Source: Zhongshania sp. (GTDB lineage Bacteria > Pseudomonadota > Gammaproteobacteria > Pseudomonadales > Spongiibacteraceae). From it: DNA of 64,000 nt. Location of the stretch: NCBI RefSeq assembly GCF_029212375.1, contig NZ_JARGNU010000007.1, positions 62,001-126,000 of the forward strand, given 5' to 3'. Numbering within the stretch: the stretch's first letter is position 1; every line of letters starts with the position of its first letter. Both the position numbers and the translations under genes were made by a program. Positions 53,176 to 61,487 of the stretch are shown piece by piece. The notes below the pieces were generated by a model, which was given only the letters and a program-made list of their open reading frames with translations, did not search any database and was not told where the DNA came from.

Positions 53176-53845
53176 TGGCCGTACTCCGCTTGGGAATGGG
53201 GAGTATTTCAGAAAAGTGGTGAATAGCGGGGTAGCTCAACTGCTCGCGGCTGGGTTGTTTGCTGTCCGGCTGGCGCAGGGTAAGTAGATGGCGAATACCA
53301 AATGCCGCGGCGGAATCGAGCACGCTGGCGGTGTCGTCAACCAGCAGCGTGCGCTCTGGATTAAAGTCCCAGTGCTGTTGTAGCCGATGCCAAAACTCGG
53401 GGTCTTCTTTGGGTTTGGCCAGCTCATGGGAGGTGATCATTTTGTGCATCCAGCGGGCTAGGTCGGTGTGCTCTAATTTTAGATTTAAGCTGCCGCGGTG
53501 GGCGTTGGTGACCAGCCAGGTTTCGCAGTGACTCGCGTCTAGGGCGTTTAAAAAATCCGCAGTGCTGGGGTGGGGAGCAATTAAGTGAGCTACTTCGCGC
53601 TTAAGGGCGACGATATCCACCTTAAGCTGATCTGACCAGTAGTCTAAGCAGTACCAATTGAGCGAGCCGCGCTCGGCCATAATGCGCTGTATTAAGTCTT
53701 GTGCTACTTGCTCTGGTTCGCCACCGTGAATTTCAGCGTAGCGCTTGGGGAGATGTTGCGACCAGAAAAAATTGTCGTAGTGTAAGTCGAGTAAAGTGCC
53801 GTCCATGTCGAGAAGAACGGTGTCAATTTCCTGCCAATTTATCAT
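53168..53845 (-). CDS. yrfG: HAD-family GMP/IMP nucleotidase YrfG-like
   Basis: A 225-residue HAD phosphatase. Motif I is VLLDMDGTLLDLHYDNFFW (catalytic Asp pair), motif II is WLVTNAH, motif III a lysine in HELAKPKEDPEFW, and motif IV LLVDDTASVLDSA. YrfG in E. coli hydrolyses GMP and IMP. The order yrfG-hslR-hslO is conserved. Three small paralogous genes precede it on the same strand, the nearest ending 28 bases upstream. Confidence 0.92.
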   Translation of the reverse strand: MINWQEIDTVLLDMDGTLLDLHYDNFFWSQHLPKRYAEIHGGEPEQVAQDLIQRIMAERGSLNWYCLDYWSDQLKVDIVALKREVAHLIAPHPSTADFLNALDASHCETWLVTNAHRGSLNLKLEHTDLARWMHKMITSHELAKPKEDPEFWHRLQQHWDFNPERTLLVDDTASVLDSAAAFGIRHLLTLRQPDSKQPSREQLSYPAIHHFSEILPIPKRSTAND

Positions 53846-53872
53846 AGAGTACCGGTGTTGAACGCACCGGCT

Positions 53873-54052
53873 TTAATTTGCTAAGCGAGTGCTATTGAGT
53901 TTGCCGTTGACTGCATCGCGCATGTCGATTACTTCGGCGTAATTAACATTCAGCCACCACTCGGCGCGGTTATTGCCGTAGGGGTTAATCGTGCGCGCAC
54001 CACGGCGAATTTCTTGGGAAAAAGTGCTATCTGATTTATTTGTTGTGGCCAT
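53873..54052 (-). CDS. small WWLNVNY-motif protein, copy A
   Basis: A 59-residue protein of an unrecognised family. Start ATG 54052 has GAGGG 8 bases upstream; an in-frame ATG at 54067 lacks an RBS. The conserved core is RAEWWLNVNYAEVIDMRDAV at residues about 29-48. The N-terminal third is polar (TTNKSDSTFSQ) and the C-terminus short and basic. No signal peptide or membrane helix is visible. It is the last of three tandem paralogues and lies 28 bases before yrfG, which it may share a transcript with. Confidence 0.7.
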   Translation of the reverse strand: MATTNKSDSTFSQEIRRGARTINPYGNNRAEWWLNVNYAEVIDMRDAVNGKLNSTRLAN

Positions 54053-54254
54053 TTTCGGCGCCCTCATTGGTTTTGCTCAGCGGCGTAATGCAGTGAGTAA
54101 CCAAGGTACCGACAGGGCTAGGAATGGAGTATAGGGAAAAGTCCCTAGCGAGTGAACCTGTGTATTCAAACTGTGAACTGAGTACGGTTTCTGAGGTGGG
54201 TGCAGGGCTTATGACGGCCGTAGTGGAGCTCAGAAATGGGGTAGAAGCAATTTG

Positions 54255-54274
54255 TGCTTGCTAGGATGGGGGTA
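54255..54274. promoter_or_regulatory. 20-bp element shared upstream of small genes (copy 1)
   Basis: TGCTTGCTAGGATGGGGGTA matches the element at 54896-54915 at 18 of 20 positions. It lies about 200 bases upstream of small gene A (54052). Reverse strand core: TACCCCCATCC. A regulator site is inferred from conservation only. Confidence 0.4.
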
Positions 54275-54318
54275 GATAACGCCGTGCATGACAACCTAAA
54301 ATTTGCTAGTGACGGAGT

Positions 54319-54537
54319 TCAGGGCTTGCGCTTTTCTCGCGCGGCCTTGGTGTCAATTGCTTTGTTCATATCGATGTCTTCGGAGTAGTTTACATCCAGC
54401 CACCAATCGCCACGATGGCTGCCGAACTGGCGTTTTGAGGTTGGTGCTTCGTCGACTTGCTCGAATGGTGTATTGACGGGGGGCTTGTCTTCGGGTTTTT
54501 TCATCTCGGTAGGGCTCGTAGCTGAGGCTTCATGCAC
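54319..54537 (-). CDS. small WWLDVNY-motif protein, copy B
   Basis: A 72-residue protein (61 residues if started at the internal ATG 54504, which would match its paralogues in length). The core is RGDWWLDVNYSEDIDMNKAI near the C-terminus, followed by a basic AAREKRKP tail. The N-terminal part is Pro/Glu-rich and probably disordered. Neither start has a strong RBS. It is the middle of three tandem paralogues. It is more diverged than A and C, replacing E by D and A by S in the motif. Confidence 0.68.
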   Translation of the reverse strand: MHEASATSPTEMKKPEDKPPVNTPFEQVDEAPTSKRQFGSHRGDWWLDVNYSEDIDMNKAIDTKAAREKRKP

Positions 54538-54632
54538 TCTTAAATTTAAAATACGACTTTTCCAGATAACTAAGTATAGGTGACTTTACTTAGTGGTGCG
54601 TAGCCAAAGATAAAACAGTGTCGTGCAGCGCT

Positions 54633-54818
54633 TTAGCTGGCGCGGCGCTGTAATGCGGAAACAGCGTGATTAATTTCAATGGTTTCAGCGTAATTTACGT
54701 TCAACCACCATTCGCTGCGTTTTAGGCCGTTTTGATTTAATGACGCTTGGCGCGAGATATTTTGGCCAAAAATAGTACCGTGTTCAGGCTGTGCTGGTGT
54801 TTTTTTTGCAGTTGCCAT
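54633..54818 (-). CDS. small WWLNVNY-motif protein, copy C
   Basis: A 61-residue protein beginning MATAKKTPAQ, like copy A's MATTNKSD. The core is RSEWWLNVNYAETIEINHAV, followed by SALQRRAS. GGGGAC precedes the ATG. It is first of the three paralogues in the transcription direction. No known domain is recognised; a cytoplasmic location is likely as there is no signal peptide. Confidence 0.7.
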   Translation of the reverse strand: MATAKKTPAQPEHGTIFGQNISRQASLNQNGLKRSEWWLNVNYAETIEINHAVSALQRRAS

Positions 54819-54895
54819 GGTTTTGTCCCCGAATCGTGTATTTTTTGTATGTAGTTACTTTAGCGATTAAGGGGCTGGCAGAATATGCGGAACAA

Positions 54896-54915
54896 TGCTT
54901 ACTCGGATGGGGGTA
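54896..54915. promoter_or_regulatory. 20-bp element shared upstream of small genes (copy 2)
   Basis: TGCTTACTCGGATGGGGGTA, 18 of 20 positions identical to 54255-54274. It lies about 78 bases upstream of small gene C. The distance fits an activator site ahead of a promoter. Confidence 0.4.
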
Positions 54916-55037
54916 TATGTGTAATAACGGTTGGGGTTGGCGGTATGGCTACCAAATGCGGTGTTGCGACCTACCGACGAAATAACACCGCACTAGAGTA
55001 GCGCGGCGTGATAAGGGCGCAGAGAGACCTAGCGGTC

Positions 55038-55616
55038 TCAAAGCATAAGCGCAAGCATACTGGCTTTAAATTGCTCTTTAGTGCTGGGGAATTGGCGGTA
55101 AGAGATAACTAGGCGACCGACGACTTTGATTAAGTCGTCGAGCTTTACGCTGCGTTTATTGCGTGCATTGTATGCATTTAGCGGCTCTTTGAGCAGTTCG
55201 CGCCAATGCTGGTCAGACTCGTCGGTGTCGATGTGCGGTGAGGCCTCGGCGGCATTAACGCCGGAAACCAAGTCGATCTTGCCCGCCTCTGGTGGCCGAT
55301 AGGTGGCGGCAAACCAAATACATTCCTCTAGCATTAGCGGAAAGTTATTGTCGTGCAATACAGCTATATCTTTGATTTTATAGAACATCCGTTGGCGTTC
55401 TATGTCGATCAAGGCCGTAATAATATCGGATTTACCGTTAAAATAGCGGTACACCGTACGCCGAGTAACATTGGCCACTTTGGCAATGTCTTCTATGGTC
55501 GTGGCTTTGATGCCTTTGGTCATAAAACAGTCAACGGCGGATTTGAGCAGAATTTTCTTACCGGTATCGAGATCGTCGACCCGCGCTCCGTTGCCCCATC
55601 GTTTATTTGTCTTCAT
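55038..55616 (-). CDS. TetR-family transcriptional regulator
   Basis: A 192-residue regulator. The helix-turn-helix is TTIEDIAKVANVTRRTVYRYFNGKSDIITALI (about residues 38-69), with the family-typical ILLKSAVDCFMTKGIKAT before it. The C-terminal domain gives no ligand clue. ATG 55616 (MKTNKRWGNG) is preferred; an upstream in-frame start at 55655 would add 13 basic residues. It lies between the small-protein cluster and the cfa locus and may control either. Confidence 0.85.
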   Translation of the reverse strand: MKTNKRWGNGARVDDLDTGKKILLKSAVDCFMTKGIKATTIEDIAKVANVTRRTVYRYFNGKSDIITALIDIERQRMFYKIKDIAVLHDNNFPLMLEECIWFAATYRPPEAGKIDLVSGVNAAEASPHIDTDESDQHWRELLKEPLNAYNARNKRSVKLDDLIKVVGRLVISYRQFPSTKEQFKASMLALML

Positions 55617-55980
55617 AGCGTTTGCTCTTCGGTTTTTCGTCCTGCCAATTGTCACTATCTTAGCATGCTGTAATCTTGTGGATGGCCTTAAAACCCGCTA
55701 ATTTCATAGTGGATTGTACGTATAACTCGGTTTTTCATGAACGTTTGGAGGTAGTTATACTTTATAAGTTCAAGTAAATATCGCCAGATTACGCCCTATT
55801 TCGGCTGCAAGTACTGCTGAGCATAATACGGCCTACCACTAACTCTGGCGGAGGGGAAAGTACTGTCAGTCAGCGGTTTAGCTAGGTGGGTGGCTGTTGT
55901 GCTGTGGTGAGGCTATGCGGATAGGGGATGAATTAATCTATATTTTAAACAGAGGGCCGCTAAGCGACCCTCTGTTTTTT
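55617..55980. other. intergenic region with terminator 55947-55980
   Basis: No gene seen. AAACAGAGGG (55947-55956) and CCCTCTGTTT (55968-55977) form a 10-bp stem with T tracts, directly after the cfa stop, so it terminates the lipid operon. The rest is AT-rich and must carry the promoter of the TetR gene. Confidence 0.6.
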
Positions 55981-57222
55981 TTAGTGCAGCGGCTTCTCAA
56001 GCACAAACTGATAAACATCAATCGATTTACCCCGAAACCCACCCTCGCAGTAGCCTAGGTAGTAATTCCACATCCGCTTAAAGCGTTGGTCAAAGCCCAG
56101 AGGTGCAATCTCGGACCAGTGTTGGTTAAAGCTTTTTGCCCACTCGTGCAGGGTGCGGGCGTAGCCCAAGCCAAAGGCCTCTTCATCTTTTATTGTTAGC
56201 CCAGCGGTTTGCGCTTCGGCGCGGAAGCGCTCGGGGCTGGGCAGCATGCCGCCGGGGAAAATATAGGTCTGAATAAAGTCGGGGTTGGCGCTATAGCCCG
56301 CAAAGCGGGCCTCTTCAATAGTTATAATTTGAATGGCGGCGCTGCCACCGGGTTTGAGGCGTTGGTACAGAGTATCGAAATAGGTCGGCCAATATTTCTC
56401 GCCGACTGCCTCGAGCATTTCTATCGACACAATATGGTCGTATTGGCTCTTGGTATCACGGTAATCGGTTAGGCTGAACTCGGCGCTACCGCGCAGTTCC
56501 CGCTTGCTAAGCCGCTGCTTGGCGTATTCCAGCTGGCGCTCCGACAGGGTGATGCCGTGGAGTTCAACGGTCTTTTGCAGGCAAAGCTGCTCGGCAAAGC
56601 CACCCCAGCCGCAGCCAATCTCTAGAATGCGGTCACCGTCTTTTATATTGATTAGGTCGATGAGTCGTTGATATTTTGCGTGCTGGGCGTCGTTGAGGCT
56701 TTGCTGCTCGTCGCGGTAGTAGGCGGCTGAGTAAGTCATGCTGGGGTCTAGCCAGCGCTCATAAAATTCGTTGCCCAAGTCGTAGTGGTAGCTAATGTTG
56801 CGGCGGCTGCCGCGCTTGCTATTGGCGTTGCGGCGATGCCGCCATTTTTGAATGGCGCCTTCTAATTTACCGCTGTCGAGCATGCCGTCAAAGTAGGCTT
56901 CGTTAACGGCAATCCACTCCACCAAAACAGCGAGATCGGGGCTGTCCCAATCGCCGTCCATGTACGCTTCGCTCCAGCCTACTGAGCCGCCGGTAAAGGC
57001 TTTGCGCACGGCTTTCCAGTTGTGCAGAGTCACTACTGGGTTTAAGCGTTCGCAGGGGTGGTCGCCAAATTCAATGCAACTACCATTGGGAAGCGTCAGG
57101 CTGAGCACACCTCGCGCCGCCTTGGATAAGGGCGCGAGCACTTTGGCGAGCATTTGCTGTTGGCGCTTTGCCCACCAGCCGGAATCAAGATGACTTTCTA
57201 AGGCAGCTGCAGCTGATTTCAT
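55981..57222 (-). CDS. cfa: cyclopropane-fatty-acyl-phospholipid synthase family methyltransferase
   Basis: A 413-residue enzyme that uses SAM to add a methylene or methyl group to unsaturated acyl chains of membrane lipids. Signatures are NISYHYDLGNEFYERWLDPSMTYSAAYY, ILEIGCGWGGFAEQL (SAM site, about 195-209), VSIEMLEAVGEKYWPTYF and the terminal RMWNYYLGYCEGGF. It is the third gene of the operon with FAD oxidoreductase and DUF1365. Relatives in such clusters can be UfaM-type methylases of furan fatty acid synthesis rather than true cyclopropane synthases; sequence alone does not separate them here. Confidence 0.93.
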   Translation of the reverse strand: MKSAAAALESHLDSGWWAKRQQQMLAKVLAPLSKAARGVLSLTLPNGSCIEFGDHPCERLNPVVTLHNWKAVRKAFTGGSVGWSEAYMDGDWDSPDLAVLVEWIAVNEAYFDGMLDSGKLEGAIQKWRHRRNANSKRGSRRNISYHYDLGNEFYERWLDPSMTYSAAYYRDEQQSLNDAQHAKYQRLIDLINIKDGDRILEIGCGWGGFAEQLCLQKTVELHGITLSERQLEYAKQRLSKRELRGSAEFSLTDYRDTKSQYDHIVSIEMLEAVGEKYWPTYFDTLYQRLKPGGSAAIQIITIEEARFAGYSANPDFIQTYIFPGGMLPSPERFRAEAQTAGLTIKDEEAFGLGYARTLHEWAKSFNQHWSEIAPLGFDQRFKRMWNYYLGYCEGGFRGKSIDVYQFVLEKPLH

Positions 57223-57249
57223 AGTAGACCCTTTGCGTATTCAGCATAT

Positions 57250-58035
57250 TTATTTATCAATACGTGAAATTGACGAACTTGGTTCAGCTGGCCGAGGGAC
57301 TAATTTCAAACCTTGGCAAAATAACTTTAGTGCCTCCCAGTGAATACCGCCAAGTACTTTCAACGTCATAAAGGGCAGGGTGCAGAAATTGCGCAGTAAT
57401 TCGCGATCGTTAAAGGGCCTGCGCTGGCCTTGGAATGCGGCGTGAAGCAGGTCTTTGGCGTCTGCTTGGACGCGAATACTAATGCCGATTTTATCTAGAG
57501 GCGGCAGAAGCCTGAATTTATAGCGCATGGCCATGCTGTTAAACGGCGACACGTAAAAATTTTTATCGCACTGTTGTTGAATTGTGGTTTTTTCGCGGTC
57601 CGCTTTGGCCACCGCAAATAAATAGCTGTGCCGCTGCTTAAAGGTATTGCTCACCTCATATAGAACGGCAAACAACTGCTGCTGCTCGTTATAACAGTAA
57701 TAGACGCTCAGTGGATTAAAGGTGTAGCCCATGATGCGGGGGTAGCAGAGTAAGCTGGCGCGCGCGAGGGTGTCATCGATTCCCTCTGCTTTCAGGCTGC
57801 GCTCAAGGTAGCTGCGGGGAGTTTCGCCGCTGCCATTGCCGATATCTTTAAAATGGAAGCTAAATAAATTAAAGCGATTCACCGAAAACCAGCGGCAATG
57901 GCTTGCCGCTTGGTCTAGCTCGTCTAGGTCAAACAGAAAACTGCTAATTCGGTAGGCAAAGCGGTGGCTCAGCGGCGCTAAGCGCTGGTGGCGAACTTCG
58001 CCGCGATAAATCGCGGTGCGCAACTCAGCGCTCAC
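57250..58035 (-). CDS. DUF1365 family protein
   Basis: A 261-residue protein. DUF1365 marks are YRGEVRHQRLAPLSHRFAYRISSFLFDLDEL, PRIMGYTFNPLSVYYCYN, EVSNTFKQRHSYLF and FYVSPFNSMAMRYKFRL. It nearly always sits beside a FAD-dependent amine-oxidase-like gene and a cfa-like gene; a role in acyl-chain modification of membrane lipids is inferred. Its start overlaps the end of the FAD oxidoreductase frame by 4 bases. Confidence 0.9.
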   Translation of the reverse strand: MSAELRTAIYRGEVRHQRLAPLSHRFAYRISSFLFDLDELDQAASHCRWFSVNRFNLFSFHFKDIGNGSGETPRSYLERSLKAEGIDDTLARASLLCYPRIMGYTFNPLSVYYCYNEQQQLFAVLYEVSNTFKQRHSYLFAVAKADREKTTIQQQCDKNFYVSPFNSMAMRYKFRLLPPLDKIGISIRVQADAKDLLHAAFQGQRRPFNDRELLRNFCTLPFMTLKVLGGIHWEALKLFCQGLKLVPRPAEPSSSISRIDK

Positions 58036-59404
58036 GCGGCATTATCGATCACCGGCTTAGTGCTCAGATGAATGCGGCCACTGGCATTGGGCACAATCCA
58101 CGGTCGCACGGTATTGCCCAGTTGCTCGGCCACCGCCAAGCCAGATTGAATGCCATCTTCATGAAAGCCATAGCCAAAATAGCTGCCACAGAACCACGTG
58201 CGGCGCTGGCCCTGTAGTTCCCAAAGATGCTGCTGGGCGTTGAGAGAGGCCTCGTTGAACACGGGGTGCTGGTAGTTAAAACGGCGGTAAACTTGATCTT
58301 TACGCGGCTCAGTCAGCGGATTTAGGGTGAGCAAAATCGACTCTTGGCAAGGTAGATGCTGAAGTAAGTTCATCCAGTAACTGACCGACACTTTTTTGCT
58401 TGTTTGCTTGTTTGCTTGGTGTCGGCGAGGTAATTCCAGCTCGACCACACCTCGCAGCGCTTGGGCATTAAACTTTCATCGCGGTGCAGCACGGCTTCGT
58501 TATTCTCGTAGGCAAAGGCGCCAAGTAAACTGCTTTCCGCTTGACTGGGCTCGTCAAGCAGAGCCAGCGACTGATCTGCATGGCCCGCCATCACCACGTG
58601 GTCAAAGCGGTGACTCTCGCCGTGTTCATCAATAAGGGTAACGTGGTCGCTGGCGCGGCGCACTTTGCTAATACCGCAATTCAGCTTAATAGTGCCGCCA
58701 AAGTCGCTGGCCATTCGCTTTACGTACTCCCGCGAGCCGTTGTTCACTGTTTGCCACTGGGGACGCTCATTGACCTGTAAAAGGCCGTGATTATCGCAAA
58801 AGCGCAAAAAGGTTTTGGCTGGGTAGGCGAGCATTTTCTCAATGGGGGTAGACCAAATCGCGGCGCTCATAGGCAGTAGGTGGTCTTCACAAAAGCCGGG
58901 CCCAAACTTCTCTTGGCGCAGTAATTCGCCAAGGGACAATTCGGCAGGAAGGGTTTCTAGCCAGCCGGCGCTTTGCTTATAAAAGCGCAGTAAATCCTGA
59001 ATCATGCCCCAGAAACGCGGCCGAAAAATATTGCGCTTTTGGGCGAACATGGTGGCTAAGGAGTTCGAGCCACTGTATTCCAGTCGGCCCTTATCTAAAG
59101 ACACGCCAAAGGACATATCGGTGCTTTGGTAGCCAACGCCTAAATGTTTAAACAGTGCTACTAGATTGGGGTAGCAGCGCTCGTTAAAAACGATAAATCC
59201 AGTATCTACGGCAATGGTGCCCGCACTGGTGAGGATATCGACAGTATTGCTGTGGCCGCCGAGGCGTGAATCCTGCTCAAAAAGAGTAACTTGGTGTTGC
59301 TTGCCCAGCAGCCACGCGCTGCTTAAGCCCGATATTCCGGAACCGATGACCGCAATTTTTAATGGCGCTAATGCCGCCGGTCTTAACGTTGTAGATGTTT
59401 GCAT
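58032..59404 (-). pseudogene. FAD-dependent amine-oxidase-like protein, frame broken at an 8-bp repeat (possibly phase-variable)
   Basis: The first part (59404-58370, 344 residues) has the FAD-binding IAVIGSGISGLSSAWLLGK, FEQDSRLGGHSNTVD and MLAYPAKTFLRFCDNHGLL. It runs out of frame after EVWSSWNYLADTKQTSK into KCRSVTG and a stop. The conserved end (KVSVSYWMNLLQHLPCQ ... TWFCGSYFGYGFHEDGIQSGL) continues in another frame to 58032. The break lies at three tandem copies of an 8-bp unit (58395-58418). With two copies the frame joins as TSKKVSVSYWMN and gives 454 residues. Related proteins are linked to fatty-acid modification in alphaproteobacteria (furan fatty acids). Either it is off in this isolate or it switches by slippage. 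Confidence 0.85.
58395..58418 (-). repeat. three tandem copies of an 8-bp unit inside the FAD oxidoreductase gene
   Basis: CAAGCAAA on the minus strand (TTTGCTTG on plus) occurs three times at 58395-58402, 58403-58410 and 58411-58418. Eight is not a multiple of three, so each gain or loss shifts the frame; loss of one copy restores the full frame. Confidence 0.95.
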
Positions 59405-59415
59405 AGATTTATCAC

Positions 59416-59443
59416 TGATCGCACTTTGTTATATTTACGTATA
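59416..59443 (+). promoter_or_regulatory. candidate ECF sigma promoter for the MFS/chalcone-isomerase-like genes
   Basis: TGATCG (59416-59421), 16 bases, CGTATA (59438-59443); start expected near 59450, about 70 bases before ATG 59519. It overlaps the opposing promoter at 59434-59461, sharing TTTACGTA. Same pattern as upstream of the photolyase operon. Confidence 0.5.
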
Positions 59444-59461
59444 TCTCCCCAGAACAGATCA
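59434..59461 (-). promoter_or_regulatory. candidate ECF sigma promoter for the FAD oxidoreductase-DUF1365-cfa operon
   Basis: On the minus strand TGATCT (59461-59456), 16 bases, CGTAAA (59439-59434); start near 59427, about 23 bases before ATG 59404. The spacing is identical to the photolyase promoter candidate (9321-9348) and to the divergent promoter at 59416-59443. Confidence 0.55.
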
Positions 59462-59518
59462 GCCGCTGTAAACACACGTGGCGAGGCAACATTAATTGCC
59501 GCTGTTATGGAGAAACAC

Positions 59519-60745
59519 ATGTGGAATCCTTTCCGAGTGTGGCCGCTTGTACGCTACGCCTTGCCAGGCTTGCCCTTAGCCGCCTTGGGGCTACCGTTTT
59601 ATCTTTACGCGCCGCTGTGGCTAGCAGAGCAGGGCGGCTATGGCTACAGCATAGTCGGTGCGCTGTTTTTTGCCGCCAGATTTAGCGATGTACTTAGCGA
59701 TCTGCCCGTGGGGGCTTGGATCGATAAGCACGGTAGTCATCGCAGCTTATGGCTTGGCGCATGGTTGCTCATTGCCAGCAGCGCACTTGCGCTGATCTAT
59801 TTGCCCCACCCCTGGCCCCTGCCATTATTACTAACTGGGCTGGTATTGCTCATGCTGGGCTGGACTGGCATTACTGTACCTTGGTTAGCGCTTCCTGTGA
59901 ATATCTCTGTTTCGGGCTTAGATCGCCTGCGCTATAACAGCAGCCGCGAAGCTCTGTTGTTATTGGGCACCCTGCTGGCAATGGTGCTGCCAGCGACCTT
60001 GACGCCGGCTATGATTCCCACAGCGCTGTTGCTGTTATTGGCGGTGTTGCTGCTCACAGTGTGCTTACAAGGCAGCCAAGGGCCGCCGCAAAATCGACAA
60101 ATACTTAATTTTAAAGTGTTGTTGGCCGACCAGCGGCTGCGCAGTTTAGCGCTGCCGTGGTTTGCCAACATGCTGGCCAATGCGATTCCCGGCACCGTGC
60201 TTATTTTGTTTATGCGGGAAGTGCTGCATGCCGAGAGTCAGTTGCCGGTGGTATTGATAAGCTATTTTCTTGCCGGCTTGGCTGGGGTGCCATTTTGGTA
60301 TTTCCTCGCGAGGCGTATTGGCAATCTGTGGGCGTGGCGCATTGGTTTGTGCAGTTCGGCGCTGTTGTTCAGCTTTGCGGCATTGCTGGGTGAGGGTGAT
60401 GTGGGCTGGTTTATCGCCATTAGCATTGGCACCGGCTTGGCTTTGGGGGCAGATCAAGCGCTGCCGTCGGCGCTGCAAACGGCCTTGGCGCAGACCTTGT
60501 CGGCCGAACACGGCGGCGCGGCGCTAGGCGCGAGAATGTTTGCGCTGTGGAGCATGCTGAGTAAAGCGGCCATGGGCGTGGCAGTTGGCGTGGCGTATTT
60601 GTGGTTGGGTAGCCAGACCGAGGCCGCCGCGCCGCCGGTGTGGGCGATTAGCGCAGTTTATGTATTGGCGCCGGTCATCCTCAAGCTGCTGGTGTTTTTT
60701 ATGTTGGGTCGCAAGTCGATGCTGGCGATTGATGGGGATTCTTAG
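59519..60745 (+). CDS. MFS transporter of the GPH sodium:sugar symporter type
   Basis: A 408-residue membrane protein with about 11-12 helices. GPH-like marks are ALPLAALGLPFYLYAPLWLAEQ at the N-terminus, RFSDVLSDLPVGAWIDKHGSHRS in loop 2-3 and GADQALPSALQTALAQ later. ATG 59519 has GGAG 6 bases before it; the open frame reaches back to 59399 through the divergent promoter region. Genes of this kind occur beside cfa/FAD oxidoreductase genes in the Rhodobacter sigma-E regulon. Its cargo is unknown; it may move lipid precursors. Confidence 0.85.
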   Translation: MWNPFRVWPLVRYALPGLPLAALGLPFYLYAPLWLAEQGGYGYSIVGALFFAARFSDVLSDLPVGAWIDKHGSHRSLWLGAWLLIASSALALIYLPHPWPLPLLLTGLVLLMLGWTGITVPWLALPVNISVSGLDRLRYNSSREALLLLGTLLAMVLPATLTPAMIPTALLLLLAVLLLTVCLQGSQGPPQNRQILNFKVLLADQRLRSLALPWFANMLANAIPGTVLILFMREVLHAESQLPVVLISYFLAGLAGVPFWYFLARRIGNLWAWRIGLCSSALLFSFAALLGEGDVGWFIAISIGTGLALGADQALPSALQTALAQTLSAEHGGAALGARMFALWSMLSKAAMGVAVGVAYLWLGSQTEAAAPPVWAISAVYVLAPVILKLLVFFMLGRKSMLAIDGDS

Positions 60746-60756
60746 TGGTGGCCATA

Positions 60757-61320
60757 ATGATCAAACACTGGCGCATACGTTTGCTGAGTATATCGCTATT
60801 GTTGCAGCCGGTAATTTTGCCAAGCCAGCTCTTGGCGGCAGACAACTGGCGCACGGTGAGCGCAGAAACATTTAGCCTACTGTGGAAGGATTTAACCTAT
60901 ACCCGTTTGCAGGTCGACCCTGTGCAAGCCCTGCCGGTGGATGGTGATATCCTCGAGCCCAGTTATGCCAAGCAGATCATCATCAAGTATAAAATTGGAG
61001 TGTCGGCAGAGCGCTTTCGCGGTATGACAAATAAAGCGCTGGCCAACTCTTATTCTGCAGAGGAATTGTCGGCAGCAGCAGCGGATATCGCGCGTTTTTG
61101 CAGCTGGTATAAGAGTGTCGAAAAAGGAGATCAGTATCATCTTGCATGGCGACCTGAACAGGGCTTGCAGCTGAGTTTAAATCAAGAGCTCTTAGGGGTG
61201 ATTCGCGATCCAAATTCTGCGGCGTTGATATTGAGTGTGTGGCTGGGCAGGGCCGCCGTTAGTGAGTCCCAGCGCGATTCCATGCTTGCGGCGTGGAGGG
61301 TGGCGGTGTCTACCGAATAG
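60757..61320 (+). CDS. chalcone-isomerase-like exported protein
   Basis: A 187-residue protein with a signal peptide (about 1-25, SQLLAA-DNW). The mature part resembles the bacterial chalcone isomerase-like fold: WRTVSAETFSLLWKDLTYTRLQVDP, KQIIIKYKIGVSAERFRGMTNKAL and LILSVWLGRAAVS. Such proteins accompany cfa-type lipid modification loci. ATG 60757 is used, but GTG 60745 overlaps the previous stop (TAGTG) and would couple translation, adding four residues. Function inferred from context only. Confidence 0.78.
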   Translation: MIKHWRIRLLSISLLLQPVILPSQLLAADNWRTVSAETFSLLWKDLTYTRLQVDPVQALPVDGDILEPSYAKQIIIKYKIGVSAERFRGMTNKALANSYSAEELSAAAADIARFCSWYKSVEKGDQYHLAWRPEQGLQLSLNQELLGVIRDPNSAALILSVWLGRAAVSESQRDSMLAAWRVAVSTE

Positions 61321-61487
61321 CTTAAGGCGATGCATGCAGTGTTTTTTACATAACATATTGAAAATATTATTAATAATTAAATGATCTAAGTTTAGAATAT
61401 TTGCTTTTGCGAGCGTCTAATGGCTTGAAAAGCCTAGGCTGAGCCCCTAGCATGCGCTGCTTTATGCCTGCCGAGAGCGAGACTTAG

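Noticed and set aside
60757-60790. TGATCA followed by CGTTTG as a fourth ECF promoter
   Set aside because: The spacing is 14 instead of 16 bases and it lies inside a coding region.
61382-61410. TGATCT upstream of the TonB receptor as an ECF promoter
   Set aside because: No CGTA block at the required distance.
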